A DNA stretch of 64,000 nucleotides, from positions 1-64,000 of the forward strand of contig CAMKDV010000007.1 of NCBI GenBank assembly GCA_946411385.1, in the 5' to 3' direction. The notes under the pieces were generated by a model, which was not told the origin of the DNA, did no database searches, and worked only from the letters and a program-made list of their open reading frames with translations. Within the stretch, counting starts at the first letter, position 1; each line of letters starts with the position of its first letter. Below are positions 15,984 to 23,632 of this stretch, piece after piece. Source of the stretch: an uncultured Bacteroidales bacterium (lineage in GTDB: Bacteria > Bacteroidota > Bacteroidia > Bacteroidales > Paludibacteraceae). Position numbers and translations under genes: made by a program.

Positions 15984-16697
15984 TTATCCAAACCGGCGAT
16001 GCAGCACGTTGATAAACAATTCGTAGGTAGGCGACTGTTTGTCCCAGCCGAACTTCTCGATGGCGTTCACTGCCTCGTCGAAAGTGTGAAGTACATCCAG
16101 TTCCGATAGAGCTTGCTGCAGCTTTTCGCCATTACCGCCGAACAGTTCGCGTTGGAAGAGGAAGCGGTCGCCTATCGAGACAGCCTGACGGATATCCGTT
16201 ACGGCTGCGCCGAACAAGGATGTCTGTTGCGGTACACGGGGTTTGGGTGCTTCCTTGGCGGGTTCGGGCTCGGGAGCCGGAACTTCTGCTACCGGTTCCG
16301 GTGCAGGCTCTTGTATAGGCTGCTCCTCAGGTTCGGGCGCAGGGATAACCTCTACCGGTGCGGGTTCTGCAGATGCTTTAGGTGCTACGGGCTCGGCAGG
16401 TGTTTGCTCCTCAGCAGCGGGCACGTCAACTACAGCCTCTTCCTCTTCGGGATAAACCAGTTCCACCTCTACCTCAGGATCATCGGGGTGTTGCATCATA
16501 TCAACGATTGTGGCATCAATCTGCTTGAGCTGTTCGCTTATGGCTGCAGCGGCTGCCGTAGTATCCGCCAGCTGGTGATAGAGTTGGTCAATAAGCTGTT
16601 TTTTCTCTCTCTCTTGCTGCTCCAAGGCGGCTATACGGGCTTCTTGTGCCTGAATACGTGCCTCCAAGGCCTCGAAATATTTAATCAGTTCGTTCAT
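15984..16697 (-). CDS. Conserved Bacteroidetes protein, coiled coil plus Pro/Glu linker
   Basis: I do not know the function. The 237-residue protein has three parts: an N-terminal coiled coil (about residues 1-65, rich in Ala/Gln/Glu heptads), an acidic Pro/Glu/Ala-rich linker (about 75-160), and a conserved C-terminal domain beginning DIRQAVSIGDRFLFQRELFG and ending WDKQSPTYELFINVLHRRF. That C-terminal signature is familiar from hypothetical proteins across Bacteroidetes. No signal peptide is seen. It lies just upstream of rsmI. The ATG at 16697 abuts a 70-bp heptamer repeat that fills the gap to the transporter gene. Confidence 0.75.
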   Translation of the reverse strand: MNELIKYFEALEARIQAQEARIAALEQQEREKKQLIDQLYHQLADTTAAAAAISEQLKQIDATIVDMMQHPDDPEVEVELVYPEEEEAVVDVPAAEEQTPAEPVAPKASAEPAPVEVIPAPEPEEQPIQEPAPEPVAEVPAPEPEPAKEAPKPRVPQQTSLFGAAVTDIRQAVSIGDRFLFQRELFGGNGEKLQQALSELDVLHTFDEAVNAIEKFGWDKQSPTYELFINVLHRRFG

Positions 16698-16700
16698 AAT

Positions 16701-16770
16701 CAAATGACAAATTACAAATCACAAATGACAAATCTCAAATGACAAATCACAAATGAGAAATGACAAATTA
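16701..16770. repeat. Ten tandem 7-bp units (CAAATNA) filling an intergenic gap
   Basis: Ten consecutive heptamers of the form CAAATNN run from just before the start codon of the coiled-coil gene (16697) to the stop codon of the POT transporter, whose TAA is part of the last unit. The variable positions (GA, TA, CA, CT) differ between units, so it is a degenerate array rather than a perfect microsatellite. Confidence 0.85.
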
Positions 16771-18306
16771 CTTCGTTGCATCCTCCAGTTTTTTCATCAT
16801 CGAGAACATGAAGATAGCCGCTACGAGGCATACACCGATGAATACGCTCCATACCAGCCACAACGGCAGGTTGCCCCACAGATAACCACCCACCGAAACG
16901 AGGAAGTTACCCAGCGCAGTGGCTACAAACCATCCACCCATCATCATGCCTTTGTACTGCGGAGGAGCTACCTTGCTCACAAACGATATACCCATCGGGC
17001 TGAGCAGCAGTTCGCCGAAGGTGAGCACGAGATAGGTCAGGATGAGCACGTTGGCATTGACGAAGGTGCCACCGCCCGTCACGCGTGCCAACTCTTGCTC
17101 GGCGGGAGTGAGCAGCCCTACGGAGCAGAGTGCCATCACGCCATACGCAGCCGCAGCTACCAGCATTCCGTAGGCAATCTTACGCGGAGCACTCGGCTCT
17201 TTGCCTTTCGATGCCAGCGCACCGAAGATAGCCATGCTTACAGGAGTAAGAGCTACTACATAGAACGGGTTGAACTGTTGGAAGATAGGAGCGGAGATGC
17301 CCAACTCTGCCGGATGATGCAGGTACTGATAAGCCAGAGCTGCTATGCCGGCTACGCCTACGCAAGCCCAAATGGTCTTGGCCTTGGCGGTGTTCTTGCC
17401 CAGGATGCCGAACAAGGCATATACCAATATTGCTACCAGCACAAGGTTCCATATATTGAATGCCATAGTCTGCGTGCCCGTCACTACCGGCGTAACAAAC
17501 TCGTTGGCAAAATACGTGAGCGTCAAGCCGTTCTGGTGGAAAGCCATCCAGAAAAACAGCACTACGGCAAACACGAGGCACAAAGCCACAATGCGTTTCT
17601 TGGTCTGCTCGGGCGTCAGTTCTTCCACTTTTTGTCCGCTGGCTGCTGCCTGTTTGGCGGTGTTCTCCACATGCTTGAACCATGGGCGGCACGCATAGTA
17701 GATAGCTATACTCAGCACCAGCGACGCGCATGCTACGGCAAATGCAAAATGGTAGCTGTCGTTTACGCTTACGCCCAGCGAGTCCTGAGCCCACGCCATG
17801 ATCTTCACGGCAGCTGTCGGAGCAAACATCGCGCCGATATTGATTGCCATGTAGAATAGCGAGAAAGCGGCATCGCGGCGGTCGGCATACTGAGGATCGT
17901 CATACAAGTTACCTACCATCACTTGCAGGTTGCCTTTGAACAATCCCGTACCGAACGATATGAGCACCAGCGCACCTATCATGCCGGTCATGGCAACCGC
18001 TGTACTGCCGTACTCAATGCCACCCATAGGGATAGCCAGTAGCACGTAGCCCAGAAACATGATGATAATACCGATCGTCACGCACTTGCCGTAACCGATC
18101 TTGTCGGCTATTATACCGCCTATCAACGGCAGAAAATACACGAATGCCAGGAATGTGGAATAGATGGCACCGGCTGCACCGGCCGACAATCCGAAATTAG
18201 CGCGCAAGAACAGCGCAAACACGGCTAACATAGTGTAGTAGCCGAAACGTTCGCCCGTGTTGGCAAGGGCGAGAGCAAAAAGGCCTTTGGGTTGGTTGTT
18301 GAACAT
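16768..18306 (-). CDS. POT/PTR family peptide transporter
   Basis: A 512-residue proton-coupled oligopeptide transporter of the inner membrane, a major-facilitator protein with about 12-14 hydrophobic segments. The N-terminal ANTGERFGYYTMLAVFALFL carries the family ExxERFxYY motif, and FYMAINIGAMFAPT is the second POT signature. It imports di- and tripeptides with protons. The ATG at 18306 (MFNNQPKGLF) is preferred over an in-frame GTG at 18339. Its promoter lies at 18382-18413, back-to-back with the promoter of the DUF4421 gene. Confidence 0.93.
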   Translation of the reverse strand: MFNNQPKGLFALALANTGERFGYYTMLAVFALFLRANFGLSAGAAGAIYSTFLAFVYFLPLIGGIIADKIGYGKCVTIGIIIMFLGYVLLAIPMGGIEYGSTAVAMTGMIGALVLISFGTGLFKGNLQVMVGNLYDDPQYADRRDAAFSLFYMAINIGAMFAPTAAVKIMAWAQDSLGVSVNDSYHFAFAVACASLVLSIAIYYACRPWFKHVENTAKQAAASGQKVEELTPEQTKKRIVALCLVFAVVLFFWMAFHQNGLTLTYFANEFVTPVVTGTQTMAFNIWNLVLVAILVYALFGILGKNTAKAKTIWACVGVAGIAALAYQYLHHPAELGISAPIFQQFNPFYVVALTPVSMAIFGALASKGKEPSAPRKIAYGMLVAAAAYGVMALCSVGLLTPAEQELARVTGGGTFVNANVLILTYLVLTFGELLLSPMGISFVSKVAPPQYKGMMMGGWFVATALGNFLVSVGGYLWGNLPLWLVWSVFIGVCLVAAIFMFSMMKKLEDATK

Positions 18307-18381
18307 AAATGTATTTCTTTTTTTGTGATTATTTTCCACAGCATAGCCGGCACAAAAAGGGCGTACCGGACTTTCACGCTA

Positions 18382-18413
18382 CAAAATTACTAAAAAAATT
18401 GCATATTTGCAAA
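18382..18413 (-). promoter_or_regulatory. Promoter of the peptide transporter
   Basis: Exact TTTG (18413-18410), 20 nt, TAATTTTG (18389-18382) on the minus strand. Confidence 0.85.
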
Positions 18414-18429
18414 TTTTCTTAGCAAAATA

Positions 18430-18461
18430 TTTGCACAAGTCAGATTTTTTTTGTAATTTTG
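18430..18461 (+). promoter_or_regulatory. Promoter of the DUF4421 gene
   Basis: Exact TTTG (18430-18433), 20 nt, TAATTTTG (18454-18461). The start codon follows only 11 nt after the -7 box, so the 5' leader is a few nucleotides long. Confidence 0.85.
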
Positions 18462-18472
18462 CACGCGAATTA

Positions 18473-19744
18473 ATGAAACGATTTCTACATACTCTCCTCC
18501 TTGCGCTGCTGACCGGTAGTGCGCCTTTGGCTGCTATGGCAGCAGAGCGTACAGGCAACTCCGACAAATCCAATCCAAATCCGCGAATCGAACAGCAAAA
18601 GCAATCTGACAAACCGAGCAAGGCTGCGGTGTTCTTTTGCATGGTATCGGATAAGGTCAACCAGTTTCAGTTGCACGGTCTGGATACAAATTACATCACC
18701 CTGCCGGAATACAACTGGCGTGTAGCGATGACAACTGGCGGCACGGGCATTCATGCCACCTATACCCCCCTGATTGATCCCGCCACGCCCATCTCGTTGC
18801 TTTCGCAGACCACGCCCAGTCTGGAGTTAGGCTTCAATGCCAGCTATTGCGGCTACGGCGGCGGCTATTCGTGGGATGTGCTGAATGCTTACACCACGAA
18901 CTGGAACCTTTCGTTTGGCAGTATGTTTGTAGGCATAGAATTTCTGCGCAGCGTGAGTACGAACCTTACGGGCAATTTCTCCATAGCCGGCACGGTGGAT
19001 CCTTCCCTGGATAAGCTGAACAAGGGCGATATGCGTATAGCCCAAACCTCGCTGAGCGCGTGGTACGCGCTGAACGCCGCCCACTATTCGCACAACGCCG
19101 CCACCAAACAGGGGTACATACAGAAGCGCACAGCCGGTTCGCTGCTGCTGTCGATAGGCTATATGTCGTCAGAGATGTCGATACTGGATAGCGCCAAATA
19201 TATCCGTGAGGACTATCTGATGACATTGTTTGACGGCGTGAAAGGTATGGTGACGAGGCAAGTGGCTTTAGGCATAGGCTATGGCATCAACTATACGCCC
19301 AACAAAGGCAAACTGCTGCTGCACGCGGCGGCAAGCATGCAGCTGGTGTGCTATTCGATCAACCATGTATCGTATGTTCCGCCCGCAGGAGTCTATCTGC
19401 CGGGCGAACCGCAATACATGCTTCGTCCCGAACTGCCCGTGCACGTCACAGGCAATATGCGGGCGGCGGTATGCTGGGAGATCAACAAATGGGTACACCT
19501 CTCCGCATGGGGGCAGGTGAACCACCTGCGGTTCACATCCAAAGCAGGCGACATGTCCACGCTCAACATCAACAACTGGCACTGGCAGGCGCACCTGAAC
19601 ATCGGCGTGCGTTTCGGAGCAGGCAGAAAACATATCCGTCAGGTGCTGGGCGAACCCGAACCGAAAGCCGCTCCGGATACGCAGGACAAACAGAGCAAAC
19701 TGCCGCTATGGGTGACGGATTTCTTCTTCTCATCCATGAAATAA
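18473..19744 (+). CDS. DUF4421-like outer membrane protein
   Basis: The 423-residue protein starts with a signal peptide (MKRFLHTLLLALLTGSAPLAAMAAE). After it come DTNYITLPEYNWRVAM and many alternating-hydrophobicity strands rich in Gly and aromatic residues (YCGYGGGYSW, VALGIGYGINYTPNKGKLLLHAA), as in outer membrane beta-barrels; the layout matches the Bacteroidetes DUF4421 family, whose function is unknown. The C-terminus ends in a short polar tail. The start is fixed at 18473 because the promoter's -7 box ends at 18461. The DUF3667 gene follows 1 nt after its stop. Confidence 0.7.
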   Translation: MKRFLHTLLLALLTGSAPLAAMAAERTGNSDKSNPNPRIEQQKQSDKPSKAAVFFCMVSDKVNQFQLHGLDTNYITLPEYNWRVAMTTGGTGIHATYTPLIDPATPISLLSQTTPSLELGFNASYCGYGGGYSWDVLNAYTTNWNLSFGSMFVGIEFLRSVSTNLTGNFSIAGTVDPSLDKLNKGDMRIAQTSLSAWYALNAAHYSHNAATKQGYIQKRTAGSLLLSIGYMSSEMSILDSAKYIREDYLMTLFDGVKGMVTRQVALGIGYGINYTPNKGKLLLHAAASMQLVCYSINHVSYVPPAGVYLPGEPQYMLRPELPVHVTGNMRAAVCWEINKWVHLSAWGQVNHLRFTSKAGDMSTLNINNWHWQAHLNIGVRFGAGRKHIRQVLGEPEPKAAPDTQDKQSKLPLWVTDFFFSSMK

Positions 19745-19745
19745 C

Positions 19746-20675
19746 ATGATAACATTCAAGGAAATAGGAGACAAATGCCGGACATGGCTAAACGCGGCCT
19801 ACGACAAGTGCCCTGTATGGCTGCAAGAAGCCTGCAAGCGATGCGCGGCATGGCTGAAAGCGGCAGCCGAGTGGTGTGGGCGACAGTGGCAACGCCTGGC
19901 GGACAAGTATCAAGCGCAGCAGGAGGTGATCAAGCGTCAGAGCGAAGTGTCGCACGAGCGTATAACGATGAAGCGCGCCGTGCTCACATTCATGGAGACA
20001 TGGGGACTCGGCTCGCGAAATATTTTCTACACCGCGTGGCACCTGATGTGGCGCCCCGGGCACGTGATCAACGATTATCTCAACGGCCGCCGCAATCGCT
20101 ACCTGCAGCCGTTCTTCATGTTCTTCGTACTCACGCTGATACTCGTGCAGCTGGCATGGCTGCTGAACGTACAGCCGCCGAAGAACATGGATATGACCCT
20201 CACGGCATACGAAATACTGCGCGACCATAAGGAAATGTTCAATGAAGAGCAGTCGACAAAAATACTGGATGTGGCACAAAAGCTGGATGCCGTGCAGGAC
20301 TGGTGTGACGAAAACCGCGGATGGGATATACTGATCCACTCGCTGGGTGTGATACTGGTGTCGTGGCTGCTATGGCGCAAGAGTCCGCGCGTCGGTACGG
20401 GCGAATGGGCCGTGGAGAGCGGAGAGATGGTCACAGACTACAATTTTGCCGAGATCGTGACGGCTATCGGGTATATCCTATGCCAGCTGCAACTGATAAG
20501 CATGCTGGCGATGATCCTGTTCCGCCGTCTGCCGTTCGACCACATGCAGGGTTGGGCGATGATTGTGCCGAAACTGATACTGTTCTTCATCCTCTGTATC
20601 GACTTCAAGCAGCTTTTCCAGCGCGACTGGTGGCCTACGGTATGGCGGACGGCGGTGATTGTGTTGTTTGTCTAA
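19746..20675 (+). CDS. DUF3667-like membrane protein
   Basis: The 309-residue protein has a central signature GLGSRNIFYTAWHLMWRPGHVINDYLNGRR followed by four or so membrane segments (about residues 115-135, 195-212, 235-260, 270-309), matching the DUF3667 family of Bacteroidetes inner-membrane proteins of unknown function. DUF3667 proteins usually begin with a CxxC zinc ribbon; here the first 50 residues instead have six Cys spaced with Trp and Ala in an amphipathic pattern (KCRTWLNAAYDKCPVWLQ). It ends with a hydrophobic helix immediately before the stop, so a C-terminal truncation is possible. It is probably cotranscribed with the DUF4421 gene. Confidence 0.65.
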   Translation: MITFKEIGDKCRTWLNAAYDKCPVWLQEACKRCAAWLKAAAEWCGRQWQRLADKYQAQQEVIKRQSEVSHERITMKRAVLTFMETWGLGSRNIFYTAWHLMWRPGHVINDYLNGRRNRYLQPFFMFFVLTLILVQLAWLLNVQPPKNMDMTLTAYEILRDHKEMFNEEQSTKILDVAQKLDAVQDWCDENRGWDILIHSLGVILVSWLLWRKSPRVGTGEWAVESGEMVTDYNFAEIVTAIGYILCQLQLISMLAMILFRRLPFDHMQGWAMIVPKLILFFILCIDFKQLFQRDWWPTVWRTAVIVLFV

Positions 20676-20770
20676 CCTTGACAACAGCATGATAAGACCC
20701 CGACAAAAGCATGATAAAACCTTGACATAACCCCGACTCGATAGTCTCTCGATTGTGTCTCGTTAGTCTG
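20676..20770 (+). repeat. Degenerate 24-27 bp repeat downstream of the DUF3667 gene
   Basis: The words TTGACA/CGACA, AGCATGATAA and ACCCCGAC recur two to three times, followed by CTCGATAG/CTCGATTG/CTCGTTAG. No promoter match is visible in this 129-nt gap before the next gene. Confidence 0.55.
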
Positions 20771-20804
20771 ATTTAAGCAATATAGAAACAGTAATTATAC
20801 CAAA

Positions 20805-21479
20805 ATGAAGAAATCTTACCTACTTATCATTGCTCTATGCACCCTGATGCTCCTGCCGGAGCGGGCACAGGCACAATGGCGCCTGGGCGCATCCGGTGGA
20901 GCTACTTACAATTGGTACTGTATTGACACGCATTACCAGAACGACTTCCACTACGATGGCGCGTGGGGTTGGAATGCGGCTGTGTTTGGGCAGTACAACT
21001 TCAAGGACTGGTTCGGTCTGCGTGCGGAGATAGAGGCATCAGAGCGCAACTACCGTTTTCGTCGTTCGGGCATCTATGCCGGCACGAACTACATCGTGCG
21101 CAACACCTATGTGCAACTGCCCGTGATGGCGCAGTTCAGTTTCGGAGGACAGAAAGTGCGCGGCTTCGTCAATGCCGGCGTCTATGCCGGTTACTGGGCT
21201 GCCGGACAGTACAAGGGCACGCTATACGATCCGATGCTGGAAAAGACGAGTTCTGTGGACGCACCCTATATCTTCCAAGACAAGAAAGACCAGCGTGGCG
21301 ACTTCGGTCTGGCAGGCGGTTTGGGTATTGAGTACCGGTTCTTGGAGCACTGGGCGCTGCATGCCGAGGGACGATGCTACTACAGCTTCATTAGCACCAC
21401 CAAGCAGTACATGGAAGTCAAGGACTATCGGTATAATACGACCATTGGTATGAACGTAGGCTTTGCCTATATATTTTAA
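20805..21479 (+). CDS. Outer membrane beta-barrel protein (PorT-like)
   Basis: The 224-residue protein has a cleavable signal peptide ending ERAQAQW, then eight or so predicted strands with the pattern of the OMP_b-brl_2/PorT-like family (WGWNAAVFGQYNFKDWFGLRAEI, YVQLPVMAQFSF, FGLAGGLGIEYRF) and a terminal aromatic residue (FAYIF), as expected for outer membrane insertion. Function is unknown; barrels of this size are usually structural or stress-related. The S41 protease gene follows after 12 nt and is likely in the same transcript. Confidence 0.8.
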   Translation: MKKSYLLIIALCTLMLLPERAQAQWRLGASGGATYNWYCIDTHYQNDFHYDGAWGWNAAVFGQYNFKDWFGLRAEIEASERNYRFRRSGIYAGTNYIVRNTYVQLPVMAQFSFGGQKVRGFVNAGVYAGYWAAGQYKGTLYDPMLEKTSSVDAPYIFQDKKDQRGDFGLAGGLGIEYRFLEHWALHAEGRCYYSFISTTKQYMEVKDYRYNTTIGMNVGFAYIF

Positions 21480-21483
21480 GGAG
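21478..21483 (+). promoter_or_regulatory. Shine-Dalgarno sequence of the S41 protease gene
   Basis: AAGGAG lies 8 nt before the ATG at 21492, overlapping the stop codon of the previous gene. Most starts in this window lack such a site. Confidence 0.6.
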
Positions 21484-21491
21484 AACTGAAT

Positions 21492-23174
21492 ATGAAACGA
21501 AATATATCTAACAGCGGCATCAGCCGCGGTCTAACAGCGAAGCGGTCTAACAGGCTATTTATAGCCGGTCTAACAGCGTTAGCGGTCGTAGCGCTCTGCG
21601 CTACTTCCTGTCGCCCGCAGAGTGATGACCTTTTGTCGTATGGTCAGAATGATGTTCAGGCTTATAACGATGCCAATAGTAGTTTCGCGGGTGAGTTCAA
21701 GGCGTTCTGGACCGCGATGAATGAGAACTACGGTATATGGGACTTCGAGGAGTCGTTCGGCACCGATTGGGACGAAATCTATCGTACCTATCTGCCTAAG
21801 TTCGAAGAACTGGACAAACGTCAAACCAAAGTGACCAATGAAGAACTCAAGGCGCTTTACAAACAAATTACAGACACGCTGCACGACGGACACATGAGCC
21901 TGCAAGTGAAGAATCTACACACAGGTAGGTATCTTACGTTGACTCCTCATATGGACCGTGTAGCCCGTGAGCGCGGAACACGGCAGAACGAAGAGACTAT
22001 GAATGCAACTACGCTGGATAAGTATCAAACAACCGAAGTGCCGGCTATCTATCGCACTCTTGCCTACGATGCCGCCAGTTCGGATGATATCATCATTGAT
22101 CATCTGGACTCGACTTTCCATCGTGTAAATCGCGCGGCGGTGGCCTATATAGCAAAGATAGATGCTGCCGGTGGACCGGATGATACGAACAATGCCGTTT
22201 ATGAGTCTGCAAAGAACTTGAAGACCGAAACGGACCAGATGATAGAATCTTTCCAGATGCCTAGAAGCATGTTGTCGGCCTTCATCGCCATCATGAGGCC
22301 GTTGTTTAACGACTTGTGTACGAAATATGCCTTAACCGCTCAGCAGATAGGTGCGGAGATGGTTCCCGTTGAGGATATGTTAGCAGAAGATATGGTAAAG
22401 ACGATCCGTTTCGCGCTTTTTGATGGCAACATTGCCTATCTGCGTTTGGGTGCGTGCGGTCTGACAGGACATCTTAATCCAGTCTACAAGCAGAAACCGA
22501 TACCCGGTTCGGTGTATGAGTCTTACCACTTGGCGGTGGAGCGCGTTTGGCATCATTGGTTCGACACGATCCAGACGCTACACAAAGCCAATGACTTGGG
22601 CGGTGTGATCATCGATATGCGTAATAACGTTGGCGGCTATGTGTTCGACTATCAGTACCTGTTGGGTGCGTTGTTGCCTTCCGGAGGCTGGGAATCTCAC
22701 CGCTTGCGTGTCAAGGACGGTGTCGGACGCTTGGATTTCGGACCGATCACGCCGTTCATGGTACAGACCTATGAAGGGGAACACGAGGTGATCAACGATC
22801 GTCCTATCGTGGTGCTGGCTAACACCAATTCGATGAGTATGGCCGAGAACACCACGTATGGTGTCAAATCACAACCCAACGGTTGCTTCATCGGAACCCG
22901 CACCTTTGGTGGACTGAGTGCGCTCAACCCTGACCCCGAAGCGTACAGCGAGACCTATTCGGGTGCGTTCGGTGTTAATGGCACAACACCCATATATGGA
23001 TATATACCGAAATATGTGTGCCTTTATCCGAACAAGAATGGCGAATATAAACCCGTGGAAGGCTACGGCTTTGAACCGGACATCGAGTGCCCGCTGGATG
23101 TTGACCTCTGGCTATCCACCGGTCGTGACAACCAATTGGAGAGGGCTGTGGACTATATCATTCAGGGCAAATAA
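21492..23174 (+). CDS. S41 family peptidase lipoprotein
   Basis: The 560-residue protein has a lipoprotein signal with lipobox ATSC near residue 40. The C-terminal half is the S41 (C-terminal processing protease-like) catalytic domain: GVIIDMRNNVGGYVFDYQYL, then VVLANTNSMSMAENTTYG with the probable nucleophilic Ser, and FGGLSALNPD. It should act on the periplasmic side or surface. No PDZ domain is evident. The first 35 codons are unusual: they contain four copies of the octamer TCTAACAG (21507, 21530, 21546, 21569) inserted in-frame ahead of and within the hydrophobic segment, lengthening the signal peptide. Confidence 0.85.
   Translation: MKRNISNSGISRGLTAKRSNRLFIAGLTALAVVALCATSCRPQSDDLLSYGQNDVQAYNDANSSFAGEFKAFWTAMNENYGIWDFEESFGTDWDEIYRTYLPKFEELDKRQTKVTNEELKALYKQITDTLHDGHMSLQVKNLHTGRYLTLTPHMDRVARERGTRQNEETMNATTLDKYQTTEVPAIYRTLAYDAASSDDIIIDHLDSTFHRVNRAAVAYIAKIDAAGGPDDTNNAVYESAKNLKTETDQMIESFQMPRSMLSAFIAIMRPLFNDLCTKYALTAQQIGAEMVPVEDMLAEDMVKTIRFALFDGNIAYLRLGACGLTGHLNPVYKQKPIPGSVYESYHLAVERVWHHWFDTIQTLHKANDLGGVIIDMRNNVGGYVFDYQYLLGALLPSGGWESHRLRVKDGVGRLDFGPITPFMVQTYEGEHEVINDRPIVVLANTNSMSMAENTTYGVKSQPNGCFIGTRTFGGLSALNPDPEAYSETYSGAFGVNGTTPIYGYIPKYVCLYPNKNGEYKPVEGYGFEPDIECPLDVDLWLSTGRDNQLERAVDYIIQGK
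21507..21590 (+). repeat. Intragenic TCTAACAG repeat in the S41 gene
   Basis: TCTAACAG starts at 21507, 21530, 21546 and 21569, spaced by 23, 16 and 23 bp, with GGC...GCC or GCG...GCG words between. The same octamer occurs three times inside the GT4 gene at 63301-63350. Confidence 0.8.
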
Positions 23175-23187
23175 CAACGCGACATTA

Positions 23188-23217
23188 AAGAGTTAAGAAA
23201 TTAAAAAGTTAAGATGT
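23188..23217 (+). repeat. TTAA-word repeat before the small secreted protein gene
   Basis: AGAGTTAAGAAATTAAAAAG and a further GTTAAGATGTT fill the gap immediately before the ATG at 23219. It is an A-rich, weakly folding stretch of the kind that favours start-codon access in Bacteroidetes. Confidence 0.6.
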
Positions 23218-23218
23218 T

Positions 23219-23590
23219 ATGATAAAGAAGATTTTTGCAGCATTGCTGCTATTAGTGTTCAGCATTCAGTTTTCAGCAGTCAGCGCAGAAGAAGTGGTGC
23301 GGTTAGAGCCTGTGGCGGGCGCGGAAAGCGACTACAGCGTGGCGGAACTGCTGCGCGTGGAACTGAACGGCGACTATATCCGCTTCATCGCTCAGGACGG
23401 CACGCCGGTGGCCGAGGTGTATAAGTACGACTACGTTAAACTGACCATTGCTGACAAAGAGCCTACAGCTGTAGAGCAGCCAACGGCCAACGGTCAACAG
23501 CCTATGGCCGGAAAGGTCATCATGAACGGGCAGGTGTATATCCTGTTCGGCGACAAAGCGTACCTCATCAGCGGAGAGCAAGTGAAGTAG
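23219..23590 (+). CDS. Small secreted protein, function unknown
   Basis: The 123-residue protein has a signal peptide ending VSAEE and a mature part with a duplicated short motif: an N-terminal half (VELNGDYIRFIAQDGTPVAEV) and a C-terminal segment MNGQVYILFGDKAYLISGEQV. The latter resembles the ending seen on many secreted Bacteroidetes proteins. I do not recognise a function. Two sets of short-word repeats are embedded in the gene: TTCAG words in the signal peptide (23258-23284) and CCAACGG words in the linker (23480-23500). It lies in a run of exported proteins and ends 42 nt before the lipase-like gene. Confidence 0.6.
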   Translation: MIKKIFAALLLLVFSIQFSAVSAEEVVRLEPVAGAESDYSVAELLRVELNGDYIRFIAQDGTPVAEVYKYDYVKLTIADKEPTAVEQPTANGQQPMAGKVIMNGQVYILFGDKAYLISGEQVK

Positions 23591-23632
23591 CAGGCAACAT
23601 TCAACCATTTAACGACAATAAAATAAAAAGAT

